From Bifidobacterium canis (lineage in GTDB: Bacteria; Actinomycetota; Actinomycetes; Actinomycetales; Bifidobacteriaceae), in assembly GCF_009727065.1 (NCBI RefSeq), contig NZ_WNLP01000003.1, positions 145,335 through 209,334 on the forward strand: DNA of 64,000 nt, written 5' to 3'. Shown here piece by piece: positions 1 through 9,179 of this stretch (position 1 is its first letter; every line of letters starts with the position of its first letter). A model generated the notes under the pieces. The model was given only the letters and a program-made list of their open reading frames with translations. It had not been told where the DNA came from and did no database searches. The position numbers were made by a program, and so were the translations under genes.

Positions 1-329
1 TTCGCGGTGTCGGTGGTGAAGAACAGCTCGCCGTCGCGGTCTACAGCAGAACGGTGCACGTCGCCCGCCGCGTTCACGATCACGTCGCATTGCGCGAGCT
101 GCGCGTAATCGTCGCCGCAGTTATGCAGCGCCACATTATGCGGGCAGAAGGCGAGCGAATCACCCAGATCCTGCACTTCGGCAGCGAGTTTCTTGCTGCG
201 GTCGCGCTCGCCGGAGCAGATCTCGGTCATGAAGATCTCATCGGCTATGCCTTGCAAAATCAAACTGTTCGCAACGTGCGCGCCGACGTGCCCCATGCCC
301 ACAATGCCGACCTTCGTACAGATTCCCAT
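1..329 (-). CDS. L-lactate / L-2-hydroxyisocaproate dehydrogenase, N-terminal part
   Basis: The reverse strand from 329 gives 109 residues, cut by the window edge. It opens with MGICTKVGIVGMGHVGAHVA, a Rossmann glycine motif (GxGxxG) for NAD binding, followed by an acidic stretch and AQCDVIVNAAGD, the usual second half of the coenzyme fold in the LDH/MDH family. The wording is closer to L-2-hydroxyisocaproate dehydrogenase-like members than to the main fermentative LDH, but the catalytic half lies outside the window, so the substrate cannot be settled. The ATG has a strong ribosome-binding site (AAGGAGGG) just upstream. It is divergent from rpsO. Expected role: cytoplasmic NADH-linked reduction of a 2-keto acid. 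Confidence 0.8.
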   Translation of the reverse strand, partial: MGICTKVGIVGMGHVGAHVANSLILQGIADEIFMTEICSGERDRSKKLAAEVQDLGDSLAFCPHNVALHNCGDDYAQLAQCDVIVNAAGDVHRSAVDRDGELFFTTDTA

Positions 330-653
330 GCGTCAACCCTCCTTCGGCGTCAATGACGCGTTGTGTGTGTGCATCTGTTCGTCACCGTTGCGGTTCCAAT
401 CAATTCTGCGCAGCCCAGCGGTGATTTGCGCTTCATTGTAGGAATCGCGAATTTGAAACGGTTACAGGCGAGTTTTTCTACGCTCATGGCGCATAAAACG
501 ACCGCATCGTGAGCAAGCTGGCGGCGAAGCGCTGTGCGGGGGAAACATAGTCCGACGGTCTGCATAAAATTCTCTTTTGGCGTGTTTCGCCCGCGGATAG
601 AGAGCGCTGCCGATAACGGATCGGTGGCACCGCGCAGCAACAAGGAGGATGCC
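330..653. other. Divergent intergenic region between the dehydrogenase gene and rpsO
   Basis: This 324-base stretch separates two divergent genes and should hold both promoters and the rpsO leader. I see no further coding sequence with a ribosome-binding site. An upstream extension of the rpsO frame to 534 lacks any S15-like residues and was not used. No convincing -35/-10 pair stands out. Confidence 0.5.
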
Positions 654-923
654 GTGGCACTTACGGCTGAAGAAAAGCAAGAGATCATCGCCAAGTACGC
701 TACCCATGAGGGTGACACTGGCTCCCCGGAAGTCCAGATTGCACTGCTCACCAAGCGCATCGCTGACCTGACCGAGCACCTCAAGGAGCACAAGCACGAT
801 CACCACTCTCGTCGTGGTCTGCTGCTGATGGTCGGTGATCGTCGTCGTCTGCTCGACTACCTGAAGAGCGTCGACATTGAGCGTTACCGTTCCCTGATTG
901 ATCGTCTGGGACTGCGCCGCTAG
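654..923 (+). CDS. rpsO: 30S ribosomal protein S15
   Basis: This encodes 89 residues, the normal S15 length, with the family core [29 protein letters not shown] and the C-terminal [17 protein letters not shown]15 binds the central domain of 16S rRNA early in 30S assembly. I chose the GTG start at 654 because AAGGAGG lies at 642-648 and the encoded N-terminus ([11 protein letters not shown]) matches the family; the frame stays open further upstream but that part is not S15-like. It is followed by a terminator and then pnp, the common rpsO-pnp order. Confidence 0.97.
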   Translation: MALTAEEKQEIIAKYATHEGDTGSPEVQIALLTKRIADLTEHLKEHKHDHHSRRGLLLMVGDRRRLLDYLKSVDIERYRSLIDRLGLRR

Positions 924-929
924 TCTTCC

Positions 930-965
930 GCCCGAATCCGTTCACGGGTTCGGGCTTTTCTTTTG
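930..965 (+). terminator. Terminator after rpsO
   Basis: Inverted repeat GCCCGAATCCG / CGGGTTCGGGC followed by CTTTTCTTTT. It lies 7 bases after the rpsO stop, so pnp probably depends partly on its own promoter. Confidence 0.85.
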
Positions 966-1309
966 CGTGCGTGAGCTTTCTATGTGAAGCACGAGATAAT
1001 AATTGAATTATTGAGCTATCAACGTGACGCATTGCAGATGACGTTGCCGATGAATTTGTAGGATTGCTAGCAGCTAATAACACAATTTCAAGTAACTAAG
1101 CCAGTGGAAACGGTATACAATCGCAGATGGTGGCAATTGCGTTAGGAAAACGTGGATTTGGCCATGCCACCCGAAAGTCAGGCTGACTGTTCGGGCGCGG
1201 GTGAAACGCCCAGAGATCGACTGCGCGGAGCTTAGGTGGAATGAAGCCGCGCACTCGGCACGCATGTTGGTATATGAAGAAATAAATAAAAATACAAAGG
1301 AGGAACCCT
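966..1309 (+). promoter_or_regulatory. pnp upstream region with a leader hairpin at 1170-1195
   Basis: This 344-base gap holds no supported gene. At 1170-1195 the arms CCCGAA/TTCGGG enclose AGTCA/TGACT, giving an eleven-pair stem with one bulge and a 3-base loop. AAGGAGG just before 1310 is the pnp ribosome-binding site. In Escherichia coli a leader stem-loop of pnp is the target of RNase III and PNPase autoregulation; whether this hairpin does the same here is inference. Confidence 0.5.
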
Positions 1310-3949
1310 ATGGAGGGTCCCGAAATCAAGGCTGTAGAAGCCGTTATTGACAATGGATCGTTCGGCAAGCGCACGCTGCGCTTCGAGACGGGAAGGCTTG
1401 CACAGCAGGCAGACGGCGCCGTTGCCGCCTATCTCGATGATGATTCAATGGTGCTCTCTACCACCACCGCCGGTTCGAGCCCGAAGGAGAACTACGACTT
1501 CTTCCCGCTTACCGTTGACGTGGAAGAGAAGATGTATGCAGCCGGCAAGATCCCGGGCTCGTTCTTCCGCCGTGAAGGACGCCCGAGCTCCGAAGCCATT
1601 CTGGCTTGCCGCATCATCGACCGCCCGCTGCGCCCGCTGTTCCCGCACACGCTGCGCAACGAGGTTCAGGTTGTTGAGACCATTCTCGCCGTGAACCCTG
1701 AAGACGCCTACGATGTGCTGGCTCTGAACGCTGCTTCGGCTTCCACGCTGATCTCCGGCCTGCCGTTCACCGGCCCGGTTGGTGGCGTGCGCCTGGCGCT
1801 CATCGATGGCCAGTGGGTCGCATTCCCACGCTGGAGCGAACGTGAACGCGCTGTGTTCGAGATCGTCGTGGCAGGCCGCGTGGTTGAGGGCGGCGACGTC
1901 GCCATCGCCATGATCGAAGCTGGCGCAGGCAAGAACGCTTGGCACCTGATCTACGACGAGGGTCAGCAGAAGCCTGATGAGGAAGTCGTGGCAGGTGGCC
2001 TTGAAGCCGCCAAGCCGTTCATCAAGGTGCTGTGCGATGCGCAGAACGAACTGAAGCGCCTCGCCGCCAAGGAAACCCGTGAGTTCACGCTGTTCCCTGA
2101 ATACACCGAAGACCTGTACAACCGCATTGACGAGATCGCTCACGCCGACCTCGACGAAGCCCTGTCGATCGCCGAGAAGCTGCCGCGTCAGGAGCGCATC
2201 GCCGAGATCAAGCAGCGCGTCAAAGACACGCTTTCCGTTGAGTTCACCGACATGGATGAGCAGGAGAAAGACAAGGAGATCGGCAACGCGTTCAAGGAAC
2301 TGCAGCGCCAGATCGTTCGTCACCGCATCCTGACCCAGGACTACCGCATCGATGGCCGTGGCCTGCGCGACATCCGCACGCTGTCTGCCGAAATCGACGT
2401 GGTGCCACGCGTGCACGGCTCCGCTCTGTTCCAGCGCGGCGAAACCCAGATTCTGGGCATCACCACGCTCAACATGCTCAAGATGGAGCAGCAGATCGAT
2501 GCTCTGAGCGGCCCATCCACGAAGCGCTACATGCACAACTACGAGATGCCGCCATATTCGACCGGCGAAACCGGTCGCGTCGGTTCCCCGAAGCGCCGCG
2601 AAATCGGCCACGGTGCTCTCGCTGAAAAGGCCATCGTGCCTGTGCTGCCAAGCCGTGAAGAGTTCCCATACGCCATCCGTCAGGTCTCCGAAGCCATCGG
2701 TTCCAACGGTTCCACGTCAATGGGCTCGGTCTGCGCCTCCACGCTGTCGCTGCTCGCTGCTGGCGTGCCGCTCAAGGCACCTGTTGCCGGCATCGCCATG
2801 GGTTTGGTCTCCGGCGACGTCGACGGCCAGCACATCTTCAAGACGCTCACCGACATTCTCGGCGCTGAAGACGCGTTCGGCGACATGGACTTCAAGGTCG
2901 CCGGCACCGCCGACTTCATCACAGCCCTGCAGCTCGACACGAAGCTCGACGGCATTCCGGCCGACGTGCTCGCCGGCGCACTGAAGCAGGCTCACGAAGC
3001 CCGCACCACGATTCTCGAAGTCATCAACGAGTGCATCGACGGCCCAGCCGAGATGAGCCCGCTGGCTCCGCGCATCATCACCACCACCGTTCCTGTCGAC
3101 AAGATCGGCGAGATCATCGGACCTAAGGGCAAGATGATCAACCAGATTCAGGAAGACACCGGCGCTGAGATCGCAATCGAAGACGACGGCACTGTCTACA
3201 TCTCCTCCGAAGGCGGCGAAGCCGCGCAGAAGGCGAAGAAGATCATCGACGAGATCGCGAACCCGCACGTTCCAGAAGCCGGCGAAACCTACAACGGCAC
3301 CGTCGTCAAGACCACGTCGTTCGGCGCATTCGTGAACCTGACCCCAGGCACCGACGGTCTGCTGCACATCTCGCAGATCCGCAACCTGGTAGACGGCCAG
3401 CGCATCGACTCCGTTGAAGACGTGCTCAAGGAAGGCGACACCGTTGAGGTGGTCGTGCAGGGCGTTGACGATCGCGGCAAGATCTCGCTCGCCATTCCTG
3501 GCTTCGAAGATCAGGAATCGTCGGCACCACGTCGTGACGATCGCCGTCGTTCCGACCGTGATGACCGTCGCCGTTCCGACCGCCGCCGTGACGACCGCTC
3601 GGATCGCCGCCGTGATGATCGCGATTACGATGACCGCCCACGTCGCCGCCGCGATTACGACGATGACTATGAGGATCGTCCGCGTCGCCGCCGTGACGAT
3701 CGCGACGACCGTGATTACGATCGCGATTATGAGGATCGTCCGCGTCGCCGTCGTGATGACCGTGATGACCGTGATGACCGCTCGGATCGCCGCCGTGATG
3801 ACCGCCCGCGCCGTTCGCGCCGCAACGACGATCGCAACCCGCGTTACGCTGCAGACGAGAACTACGACGAATACCGTGCAGGTCGCGAAGAGCGTCACGA
3901 GCGTCCGCGTCGCCGTGTGCGCCGCGACTTCGATCCGTTCGACGACTGA
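1310..3949 (+). CDS. pnp: Polyribonucleotide nucleotidyltransferase (PNPase), long charged tail
   Basis: This 879-residue cytoplasmic enzyme degrades RNA 3' to 5' with phosphate; actinobacterial members were also named guanosine pentaphosphate synthetase. Visible parts are a first RNase PH core ([20 protein letters not shown] near residue 90), a second core ([15 protein letters not shown], later [20 protein letters not shown]), a KH domain near 595-655 ([20 protein letters not shown]) and an S1 domain near 658-727 ([20 protein letters not shown]). Residues from about 741 to the end are almost only Arg and Asp with some Tyr, Ser and Pro, in repeats such as [10 protein letters not shown] and [12 protein letters not shown] strong ribosome-binding site precedes the ATG. 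The tail is probably disordered and may bind RNA or partners. Confidence 0.96.
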   Translation: MEGPEIKAVEAVIDNGSFGKRTLRFETGRLAQQADGAVAAYLDDDSMVLSTTTAGSSPKENYDFFPLTVDVEEKMYAAGKIPGSFFRREGRPSSEAILACRIIDRPLRPLFPHTLRNEVQVVETILAVNPEDAYDVLALNAASASTLISGLPFTGPVGGVRLALIDGQWVAFPRWSERERAVFEIVVAGRVVEGGDVAIAMIEAGAGKNAWHLIYDEGQQKPDEEVVAGGLEAAKPFIKVLCDAQNELKRLAAKETREFTLFPEYTEDLYNRIDEIAHADLDEALSIAEKLPRQERIAEIKQRVKDTLSVEFTDMDEQEKDKEIGNAFKELQRQIVRHRILTQDYRIDGRGLRDIRTLSAEIDVVPRVHGSALFQRGETQILGITTLNMLKMEQQIDALSGPSTKRYMHNYEMPPYSTGETGRVGSPKRREIGHGALAEKAIVPVLPSREEFPYAIRQVSEAIGSNGSTSMGSVCASTLSLLAAGVPLKAPVAGIAMGLVSGDVDGQHIFKTLTDILGAEDAFGDMDFKVAGTADFITALQLDTKLDGIPADVLAGALKQAHEARTTILEVINECIDGPAEMSPLAPRIITTTVPVDKIGEIIGPKGKMINQIQEDTGAEIAIEDDGTVYISSEGGEAAQKAKKIIDEIANPHVPEAGETYNGTVVKTTSFGAFVNLTPGTDGLLHISQIRNLVDGQRIDSVEDVLKEGDTVEVVVQGVDDRGKISLAIPGFEDQESSAPRRDDRRRSDRDDRRRSDRRRDDRSDRRRDDRDYDDRPRRRRDYDDDYEDRPRRRRDDRDDRDYDRDYEDRPRRRRDDRDDRDDRSDRRRDDRPRRSRRNDDRNPRYAADENYDEYRAGREERHERPRRRVRRDFDPFDD
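3530..3946 (+). repeat. Degenerate repeats encoding the Arg/Asp tail of PNPase
   Basis: Short imperfect repeats of CGTCGTGACGATCGC and GATGACCG type fill the last 420 bases of pnp. They encode the Arg/Asp-rich tail and leave long open frames on the opposite strand that I regard as by-products of composition. Confidence 0.8.
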
Positions 3950-3986
3950 TCGTTCGCTGATGTGACGCCAACGTCACTGTGAATTG

Positions 3987-4022
3987 TGAGGTGGGGTCTG
4001 GGAAACCAGACCCCACCTCATT
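3987..4022. terminator. Convergent terminator between pnp and the lacI-type gene
   Basis: TGAGGTGGGGTCTGG / CCAGACCCCACCTCA with loop GAAA is a 15-bp perfect stem. The T-run is weak on both sides (TTTGT on plus, AATT on minus), but it is the only such structure between the converging genes. Confidence 0.8.
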
Positions 4023-4057
4023 TGTATGTGAATGAAAGTCACGCAACAGCGCAACAC

Positions 4058-5086
4058 TCACGCGGATTCGCGAATAAGCAGATCACCTTTGATGCACAAC
4101 GACTCCGGCTGCGTTGCCATAGCTACTGCCTCTGCTGCATTCGCTGATTGCGAGGCGTTGATCTGCTTGATGAGCATGGTGACGGCATCTTCGCCGCCCT
4201 GCGTGAAATATTGATGATATGTGGTGATCGCCGGCCTCCAGATGGACGACAACGGATTGTCGTCGAACCCAGCCACACGAACATCCTCGGGCACGCGGCG
4301 CCCCTCGTCCATCAAACCGCTGATGATGCCCATGGCGATCTCATCGTTGCCCGCGAATATGGCTTCCACCGTGCTGTCATGCGCATAGTCCCGCCCAAGC
4401 TCGCGTGCTTTTTCCGGCGACCACACCGCAGTGGTCGGCTCGTATATCACAGCCCCATGCTGCCGCAGTGCCGCTTCCCACCCTTTGGTGCGGTCATCGC
4501 CGCCGCCTTTACCAGGAACAGAAACATGGTGCACGGTCGTCACACCCGTTGACAGCAGATACTCGGTCATCGCAAAGCCTGCGTGATACTCGTCGAATGA
4601 GATGTGCGCGTGCTTGCCGTCCGGCCGCCCTCCGATGAGCACGCATGGCAGATCGTCGGGAATGTAGTGAATCGATTCGATGGCGGTGGCGTCGTATTGC
4701 AGAATGATGATGCCGCTTGGATGCTGGTCGAGCGCCATATCGACGGTGCTTTTGCATTCATCTGACCACTGCGTGTTCAACTTGGAGATGTTGATCACAT
4801 ACCCCTGCCGCTGCGCTGCCACCTCGATGCCCTGAATCGTGTATGCCGAGCCGAACAACGTTGTTTCGCTTGAAAGCACGGTGATCGATTGCACCTTGGA
4901 AGTGGCAAGACCGCGGGCGATGTGACTTGGACGGTAGTCGAGGAGTGTGATCGCTTCCGCGATGCGCTGGCGCGTTTCGTCGCTCATGTGTGGTGAATCG
5001 TTGAGATACCGAGACACCGTGGCGACTGAGACGCCAGCAAGTGCGGCCACGTCTTTGATGACGGCCGGACGTTTCTTCCTAATCAT
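4058..5086 (-). CDS. LacI-family transcriptional repressor
   Basis: A 342-residue regulator. The N-terminal helix-turn-helix is clear (VIKDVAALAGVSVATVSRYL, then RPSHIARGLATSK), followed by a periplasmic-binding-protein-like sugar domain (IFAGNDEIAMGIISGLMDEG, DVRVAGFDDNPLSS). I chose the ATG at 5086 (MIRKKRP) because GAGGA precedes it at good distance; an ATG four codons earlier and a frame extension to 5152 lack a ribosome-binding site. It is divergent from the GH36/ABC/GH16 cluster, and CG-centred palindromes lie in the shared promoter region, so it most likely represses that cluster and itself until an alpha-galactoside or related inducer binds. Confidence 0.92.
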   Translation of the reverse strand: MIRKKRPAVIKDVAALAGVSVATVSRYLNDSPHMSDETRQRIAEAITLLDYRPSHIARGLATSKVQSITVLSSETTLFGSAYTIQGIEVAAQRQGYVINISKLNTQWSDECKSTVDMALDQHPSGIIILQYDATAIESIHYIPDDLPCVLIGGRPDGKHAHISFDEYHAGFAMTEYLLSTGVTTVHHVSVPGKGGGDDRTKGWEAALRQHGAVIYEPTTAVWSPEKARELGRDYAHDSTVEAIFAGNDEIAMGIISGLMDEGRRVPEDVRVAGFDDNPLSSIWRPAITTYHQYFTQGGEDAVTMLIKQINASQSANAAEAVAMATQPESLCIKGDLLIRESA

Positions 5087-5160
5087 GATATTCCTCATTC
5101 TAGGTTTTGCGGTGGAGGAGTTGGTGCGATGGCTGGCGGTGCCGCATTGCATTCGCCGGC

Positions 5161-5174
5161 CAGTGACGTCACTG
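5161..5174. promoter_or_regulatory. Perfect 14-bp palindrome, possible LacI-type operator
   Basis: CAGTGACGTCACTG is a perfect CG-centred palindrome 75 bases upstream of the repressor start. LacI-family operators are typically CG-centred palindromes of about this length. Operator function is inferred. Confidence 0.5.
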
Positions 5175-5186
5175 TCAATTCTTTAT

Positions 5187-5198
5187 GAAACCGATTTC
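5187..5198. promoter_or_regulatory. Second CG-centred palindrome, possible LacI-type operator
   Basis: GAAACCGATTTC has matching GAAA/TTTC arms around a CG centre, a layout usual for LacI-family operators. It lies 13 bases from the palindrome at 5161-5174, in the intergenic region shared with the alpha-galactosidase gene. Confidence 0.45.
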
Positions 5199-5324
5199 TA
5201 TTGTACGATACGCACGTATTTGCATATTTACGAACTTCAGTCGATTTGTTTTGATTTTACCTTATATTCCAACGATTTTGCAACATGTCTAGTTCTGTTT
5301 GCAGAGAAAGAGCATCGAGACCCA

Positions 5325-5353
5325 TTGACATGTAACCGCTACCATGATATGCT
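5325..5353 (+). promoter_or_regulatory. Promoter of the GH36 cluster with an operator-like spacer
   Basis: TTGACA at 5325-5330 and TATGCT at 5348-5353 are separated by exactly 17 bases, an almost ideal sigma-70-type promoter. The spacer begins with TGTAACCGCTACCA (5331-5344), which fits the loose LacI operator pattern TG-N2-A-N-CG-N-T-N2-CA. A repressor bound there would block RNA polymerase directly. Confidence 0.75.
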
Positions 5354-5401
5354 TGCTTCTTAGCAACGAAGCTACAGAACTCTTCAAGATTGAGGCATCG
5401 C

Positions 5402-7612
5402 ATGACTCAGATTCCCTCGACCATAGTGCTCGCCGGAAATGGTCTTCACGGTATGGCCGGCACATCGCTCACACTGCACGTGCCGAGCGAAGGGCTGCCG
5501 CGCATCGAGTCGATGCTGCTGATGCCAACATCCATCTCTGCTTCAGAGCAGTCACCTCACATGCCCGCCGAAACTGGTGGGGTCAGTGGCCCTCAAGTGA
5601 TCGGCGCATATCTCGACCATGCACAGAACCCCAGCGTTGTGCCCACGCAATCGGAGGCTTGGCTGGGCGCCCCGAAATTGGTGCTCGCTCGTGACGGCGT
5701 GCAGTTGTTCCCTCGATTCACCGTCACAGAGCTGACTAATGCGCAGACCTGGGCGCATATAGAAGCAGTGGACGAGCAGTGCGGCGTGCAGCTCGCCATC
5801 ATGATCTCGATTAATGAGGCTGGCTTGATTCTGCAGCATGCGCGGCTCACCAATCTCATTGACGATCCGCTCGAAGTGCGTTCGCTGCTGCTCAGCGTGC
5901 CGGTGCCGGATTCCATGACCGAATTGCAGACCTGCACTGGGCATCATCTTCGTGAGCGGCATATCGAACGAATGCCATTCACCAGTGGCCTGCACGCCAA
6001 AGAGTCGTGGGTCGGTCGCACCGGATTCGACTCGACGACGCTGCTGTGCGCCGGTACGCGTGACTTCTCGTTTGAGCGAGGCCGTGTGATGTGCGCACAC
6101 GTGGCGTGGAGCGGCAACACCGTGCATTTCGCTGAGAAAACTCCGCAATGCGGTTCACTGCTGGGCGGTGGAGAGGCGCTGTATGCCGGTGAAGTGACGC
6201 TTGACAACAACGAGGCGTATGCATCTCCTGTGCTGGAGGTTTCGTTGGGCAACGGGCTCAACGAGGCGAGCGAACGCTTCCGCGAAACAGTGCGACTCAC
6301 TCACGAACTCAGGCCGCGGCCGGTAACGCTGAACACATGGGAGGCTGTGTATTACGGCCAGAACGAGCAGACGCTGCTAGAGCTGGCTGACGTTGCCGCG
6401 CAGGTCGGCGTGGAACGTTTCGTCGTCGACGATGGCTGGTTCCTCGGGCGTCGCACCGACACCGCAGGACTCGGTGACTGGCAAGTGGACGATGCCGTGT
6501 GGCCGAACGGACTTCAAGCTCTGGCCGACCATGTGCACGCATTGGGCATGGAGTTCGGACTCTGGTTCGAGCCTGAGATGATCAATTTGGATTCCGAACT
6601 TGCACGCTCGCATCCGGATTGGATTCTGTCACCTGACGTAACCCGTTTGGGACTGTCGGGACGTGACCAGTACGTTCTCGATATGAGTCGCCTTGACGCG
6701 CGCAACTACATCTTCAATTCGCTGAGTGCCATCATTGACGACTGTGGCGTCGACTACATCAAATGGGATCACAACAGGCCGGTTGTAGAGGCGGTATCGC
6801 TGTATTCCGAACGACCTGCCGTGCATGCGCAAACCGAGGCGGTGTATGAGCTGATCGACGCGCTGAAGCAACGCTACCCGCAGCTGGAAATCGAAAGCTG
6901 CGCATCGGGCGGTGGACGCATCGATATGGCTATGCTGCAGCGCACAGATCGAGTCTGGGCGTCCGACTGCACCGATCCGATGGAGCGCGTCGACATTCAA
7001 CGAGGCACGAGCTTGATCGTGCCGCAAGAGATGATGGGAACGCATATCTCTGCTTCACCGAACCATGCCACACTACGTCAAACGACGCTGATGACCCGCA
7101 TCGCCATGGCGTTCTTCGGGCATCTGGGCGTCGAATGGAATCTGCTGCAAGTACCTCAGGAAGACCTGGAGAAGCTTACTGAGTGGATATCGCTGTACAA
7201 GCAGCAACGTGGGTGGATGCATGAGGGAAACCTCGTGCATGCGGATATCGATGATGCCGCCGTCAGAGTCGATGGCATCGTGTCGCAAGACGGCTCGCAC
7301 GCCTTGTATCGCTACACCGTCGTCTCCAGCTCGAACACCTACCCGAACGGCGCGATCCGATTCCCCGGTCTCACCACTGGCCATCGCTACCTTGTGCGGC
7401 CTTTCGGCGGAGCCAACCAATATTTGCACGAAATGAGCCCCTCCACCAGAACGGAACAACCCTGGTGGTGCGACGAGGGCATGGTGTTCGACGCCGCCCT
7501 CCTGACGCAATGGGGAATCCGCCCGCCACAGTTGGCGCCGGAACATGCCGTGCTCATCGAATGCTTGGACATCTCGAACCCGCAGAGAGGAGCAACGACC
7601 TCGCACACATAG
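5402..7612 (+). CDS. Alpha-galactosidase, glycoside hydrolase family 36
   Basis: A 736-residue enzyme without signal peptide, so it should act in the cytoplasm on imported alpha-galactosides (raffinose-type or related glycans). GH36 landmarks are NTWEAVYYGQNEQTL, VDDGWFLGRR, FGLWFEPEMIN, the nucleophile motif YIKWDHNRP (Asp456), ESCASGGGRID, and the acid/base motif WASDCTDP (Asp522). The length is normal for bacterial GH36. I chose ATG 5402 with GAGG at 5392-5395; a TTG four codons upstream overlaps that site and was not used. It starts the operon with a sugar ABC transporter and a secreted GH16 enzyme. The exact substrate is not readable from sequence. Confidence 0.95.
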   Translation: MTQIPSTIVLAGNGLHGMAGTSLTLHVPSEGLPRIESMLLMPTSISASEQSPHMPAETGGVSGPQVIGAYLDHAQNPSVVPTQSEAWLGAPKLVLARDGVQLFPRFTVTELTNAQTWAHIEAVDEQCGVQLAIMISINEAGLILQHARLTNLIDDPLEVRSLLLSVPVPDSMTELQTCTGHHLRERHIERMPFTSGLHAKESWVGRTGFDSTTLLCAGTRDFSFERGRVMCAHVAWSGNTVHFAEKTPQCGSLLGGGEALYAGEVTLDNNEAYASPVLEVSLGNGLNEASERFRETVRLTHELRPRPVTLNTWEAVYYGQNEQTLLELADVAAQVGVERFVVDDGWFLGRRTDTAGLGDWQVDDAVWPNGLQALADHVHALGMEFGLWFEPEMINLDSELARSHPDWILSPDVTRLGLSGRDQYVLDMSRLDARNYIFNSLSAIIDDCGVDYIKWDHNRPVVEAVSLYSERPAVHAQTEAVYELIDALKQRYPQLEIESCASGGGRIDMAMLQRTDRVWASDCTDPMERVDIQRGTSLIVPQEMMGTHISASPNHATLRQTTLMTRIAMAFFGHLGVEWNLLQVPQEDLEKLTEWISLYKQQRGWMHEGNLVHADIDDAAVRVDGIVSQDGSHALYRYTVVSSSNTYPNGAIRFPGLTTGHRYLVRPFGGANQYLHEMSPSTRTEQPWWCDEGMVFDAALLTQWGIRPPQLAPEHAVLIECLDISNPQRGATTSHT

Positions 7613-7697
7613 TTCGCGGATGTGCACATAAACGCGGCGTCGCATTGGCATCTTGCCGGTATGGCGTCAACACAAAGAAGAAAAGAAAGGTAGAACA

Positions 7698-9050
7698 ATG
7701 AAGTTCAATCTCAATAGGCGAGTCGCCGCAGGAGTCGCCGTTTTGCTCGCCGCATCGCTTGGCTTGGCGGGATGCTCGAATCCAACGAGTTCATCGAGCG
7801 GATCCGATGCCGACACTTCCGCAGCGGATTACTGGCCTTCGGCCACGGGCAAGCTCGACGGCGTGGAGCTCAAGTTCTGGGCGGCGCAAACGTCGAACAA
7901 GATCCCTGAGACAGTGGCGAAGAACTTCGAAAAAGCAACCGGAGCGAAAGTCACCATCGAAACGATCCCCGATAACTACGAGCAGAATGTGCAGACGAAA
8001 GTCACCACAGGTGACGTTCCCAATCTGCTGATGTGGCAGCCGACCCGCTCGATGCTCGCCGGTTTCGTGGCTCAAGACCAATTGCAGAAACTCGACAACG
8101 CCCCATGGGTGAGCAACTACGCCGATGGCATTGCCGATGCCGGCGGTGTGGTTGACAACGTGCGCTATGCGGCGATGATCTCCTCGCCATCAGTGCAAGG
8201 CGTGTTCTACAACAAAGACGTGTTCAAGAAGGCCGGCATCAACGAGCTGCCCAAGAATTGGGACGAACTCGTCGAAACGGCGCAGAAAGTCAAGAGCACG
8301 AAGGCGGCAGATTCGGCGTTCTTCGAAGCAGGCGGTTCGCAGTGGACAACGCAATACGCAGTGTCGGTGCAGCTGGCAGACGCAGCCAAGAAGGGCCTGT
8401 GGGAGCGCATCAACACCGGTAAGGAGAAGTTCACCGACAGCACCGTGCAGACGGCCGTTGACAACTACAAAGACCTCTTCGACAAGGGCCTCTACAACTC
8501 CAACGCCACAACCGCAAAGGACTCCGATGAGGCTGCGGCCCTGTGGAACGGCAAGACTGGCATGATCATCGCCGTCGGTGGCCTGTTCAATTCGGTGGCT
8601 GCCCTCGCCGATAACGATAAGGAAGCGTTGGACGAGAAGATCGGCTTCTTCCCGATCTCGACCGACGACAACATCGGCACGATCATTCCGGAACAGACGA
8701 ACGCGGTGGTCTCGTTCAAGACCGGCGACTCCAAGAAGGATGCCGCTGCCCGCCAGTTCATCTCGTACTGGATGAGCGATGGCTATGAGGACTTCGTCAA
8801 AGACCAGAACGTCATCTCGTCGTTGAAGACCGTCGAGTCCCCAAGCACGATTCCTCAAGCGCTGATGGATGCCTCCGAATGCGTGAAGACTGGCGCCGGC
8901 TCGATGCAGTCGCTAGCCATCGCCAACCCCGATCTGTACCTCTATCTGGCCGAGATGATCGCAGGCACGAAGACGCCTGAGCAGGTCACGCAAGCCACGC
9001 AGGAACAGTTCGCACAGCTTGCAAAGGCTCAGGGAGCCAAGGGCTTCTAA
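7698..9050 (+). CDS. Sugar ABC transporter substrate-binding lipoprotein
   Basis: A 450-residue exported lipoprotein. The signal peptide ends in the lipobox SLGLAGC, followed by a Ser/Asp-rich linker and an extracellular solute-binding family 1 fold (VELKFWAAQTSNKIPETVAKNFEK, then GVFYNKDVFKKAGI and PKNWDELVETAQKV). It should capture the oligosaccharide and deliver it to the two permeases encoded downstream. GAAAGG at 7685-7690 fits the ATG at 7698; the frame is open 15 codons further up without a good site. No ATPase gene occurs in the cluster, so a shared MsiK-type ATPase encoded elsewhere is expected. Confidence 0.93.
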   Translation: MKFNLNRRVAAGVAVLLAASLGLAGCSNPTSSSSGSDADTSAADYWPSATGKLDGVELKFWAAQTSNKIPETVAKNFEKATGAKVTIETIPDNYEQNVQTKVTTGDVPNLLMWQPTRSMLAGFVAQDQLQKLDNAPWVSNYADGIADAGGVVDNVRYAAMISSPSVQGVFYNKDVFKKAGINELPKNWDELVETAQKVKSTKAADSAFFEAGGSQWTTQYAVSVQLADAAKKGLWERINTGKEKFTDSTVQTAVDNYKDLFDKGLYNSNATTAKDSDEAAALWNGKTGMIIAVGGLFNSVAALADNDKEALDEKIGFFPISTDDNIGTIIPEQTNAVVSFKTGDSKKDAAARQFISYWMSDGYEDFVKDQNVISSLKTVESPSTIPQALMDASECVKTGAGSMQSLAIANPDLYLYLAEMIAGTKTPEQVTQATQEQFAQLAKAQGAKGF

Positions 9051-9069
9051 GGCTTTTGCAATGACGGCG

Positions 9070-9106
9070 CATGGTGCGGGTGCCATGATTTCCCGCCCGC
9101 ACCATG
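9070..9106 (+). other. Intercistronic stem-loop after the binding-protein gene
   Basis: CATGGTGCGGG and CCCGCACCATG form a perfect 11-bp stem around a 15-base loop, with no T-run. Such stems between binding-protein and permease genes often protect the upstream mRNA or reduce read-through, giving excess binding protein. The position fits that; the function is inferred. Confidence 0.6.
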
Positions 9107-9179
9107 TGACCGCCATGTTTCAACACTATGGCCACTACAACCGGAGCAATGGGGCTCGGCAGGCCAGAAAGCTAACACC

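Noticed and set aside
2717..3898. Large minus-strand open frame opposite pnp
   Set aside because: It is the complement of the Arg/Asp repeat tail and a high-GC coding gene; composition bias explains it.
5161..5174. CAGTGACGTCACTG as a CRP-type site
   Set aside because: It is CG-centred without TGTGA/TCACA arms at six-base spacing, so a LacI-type operator fits better.
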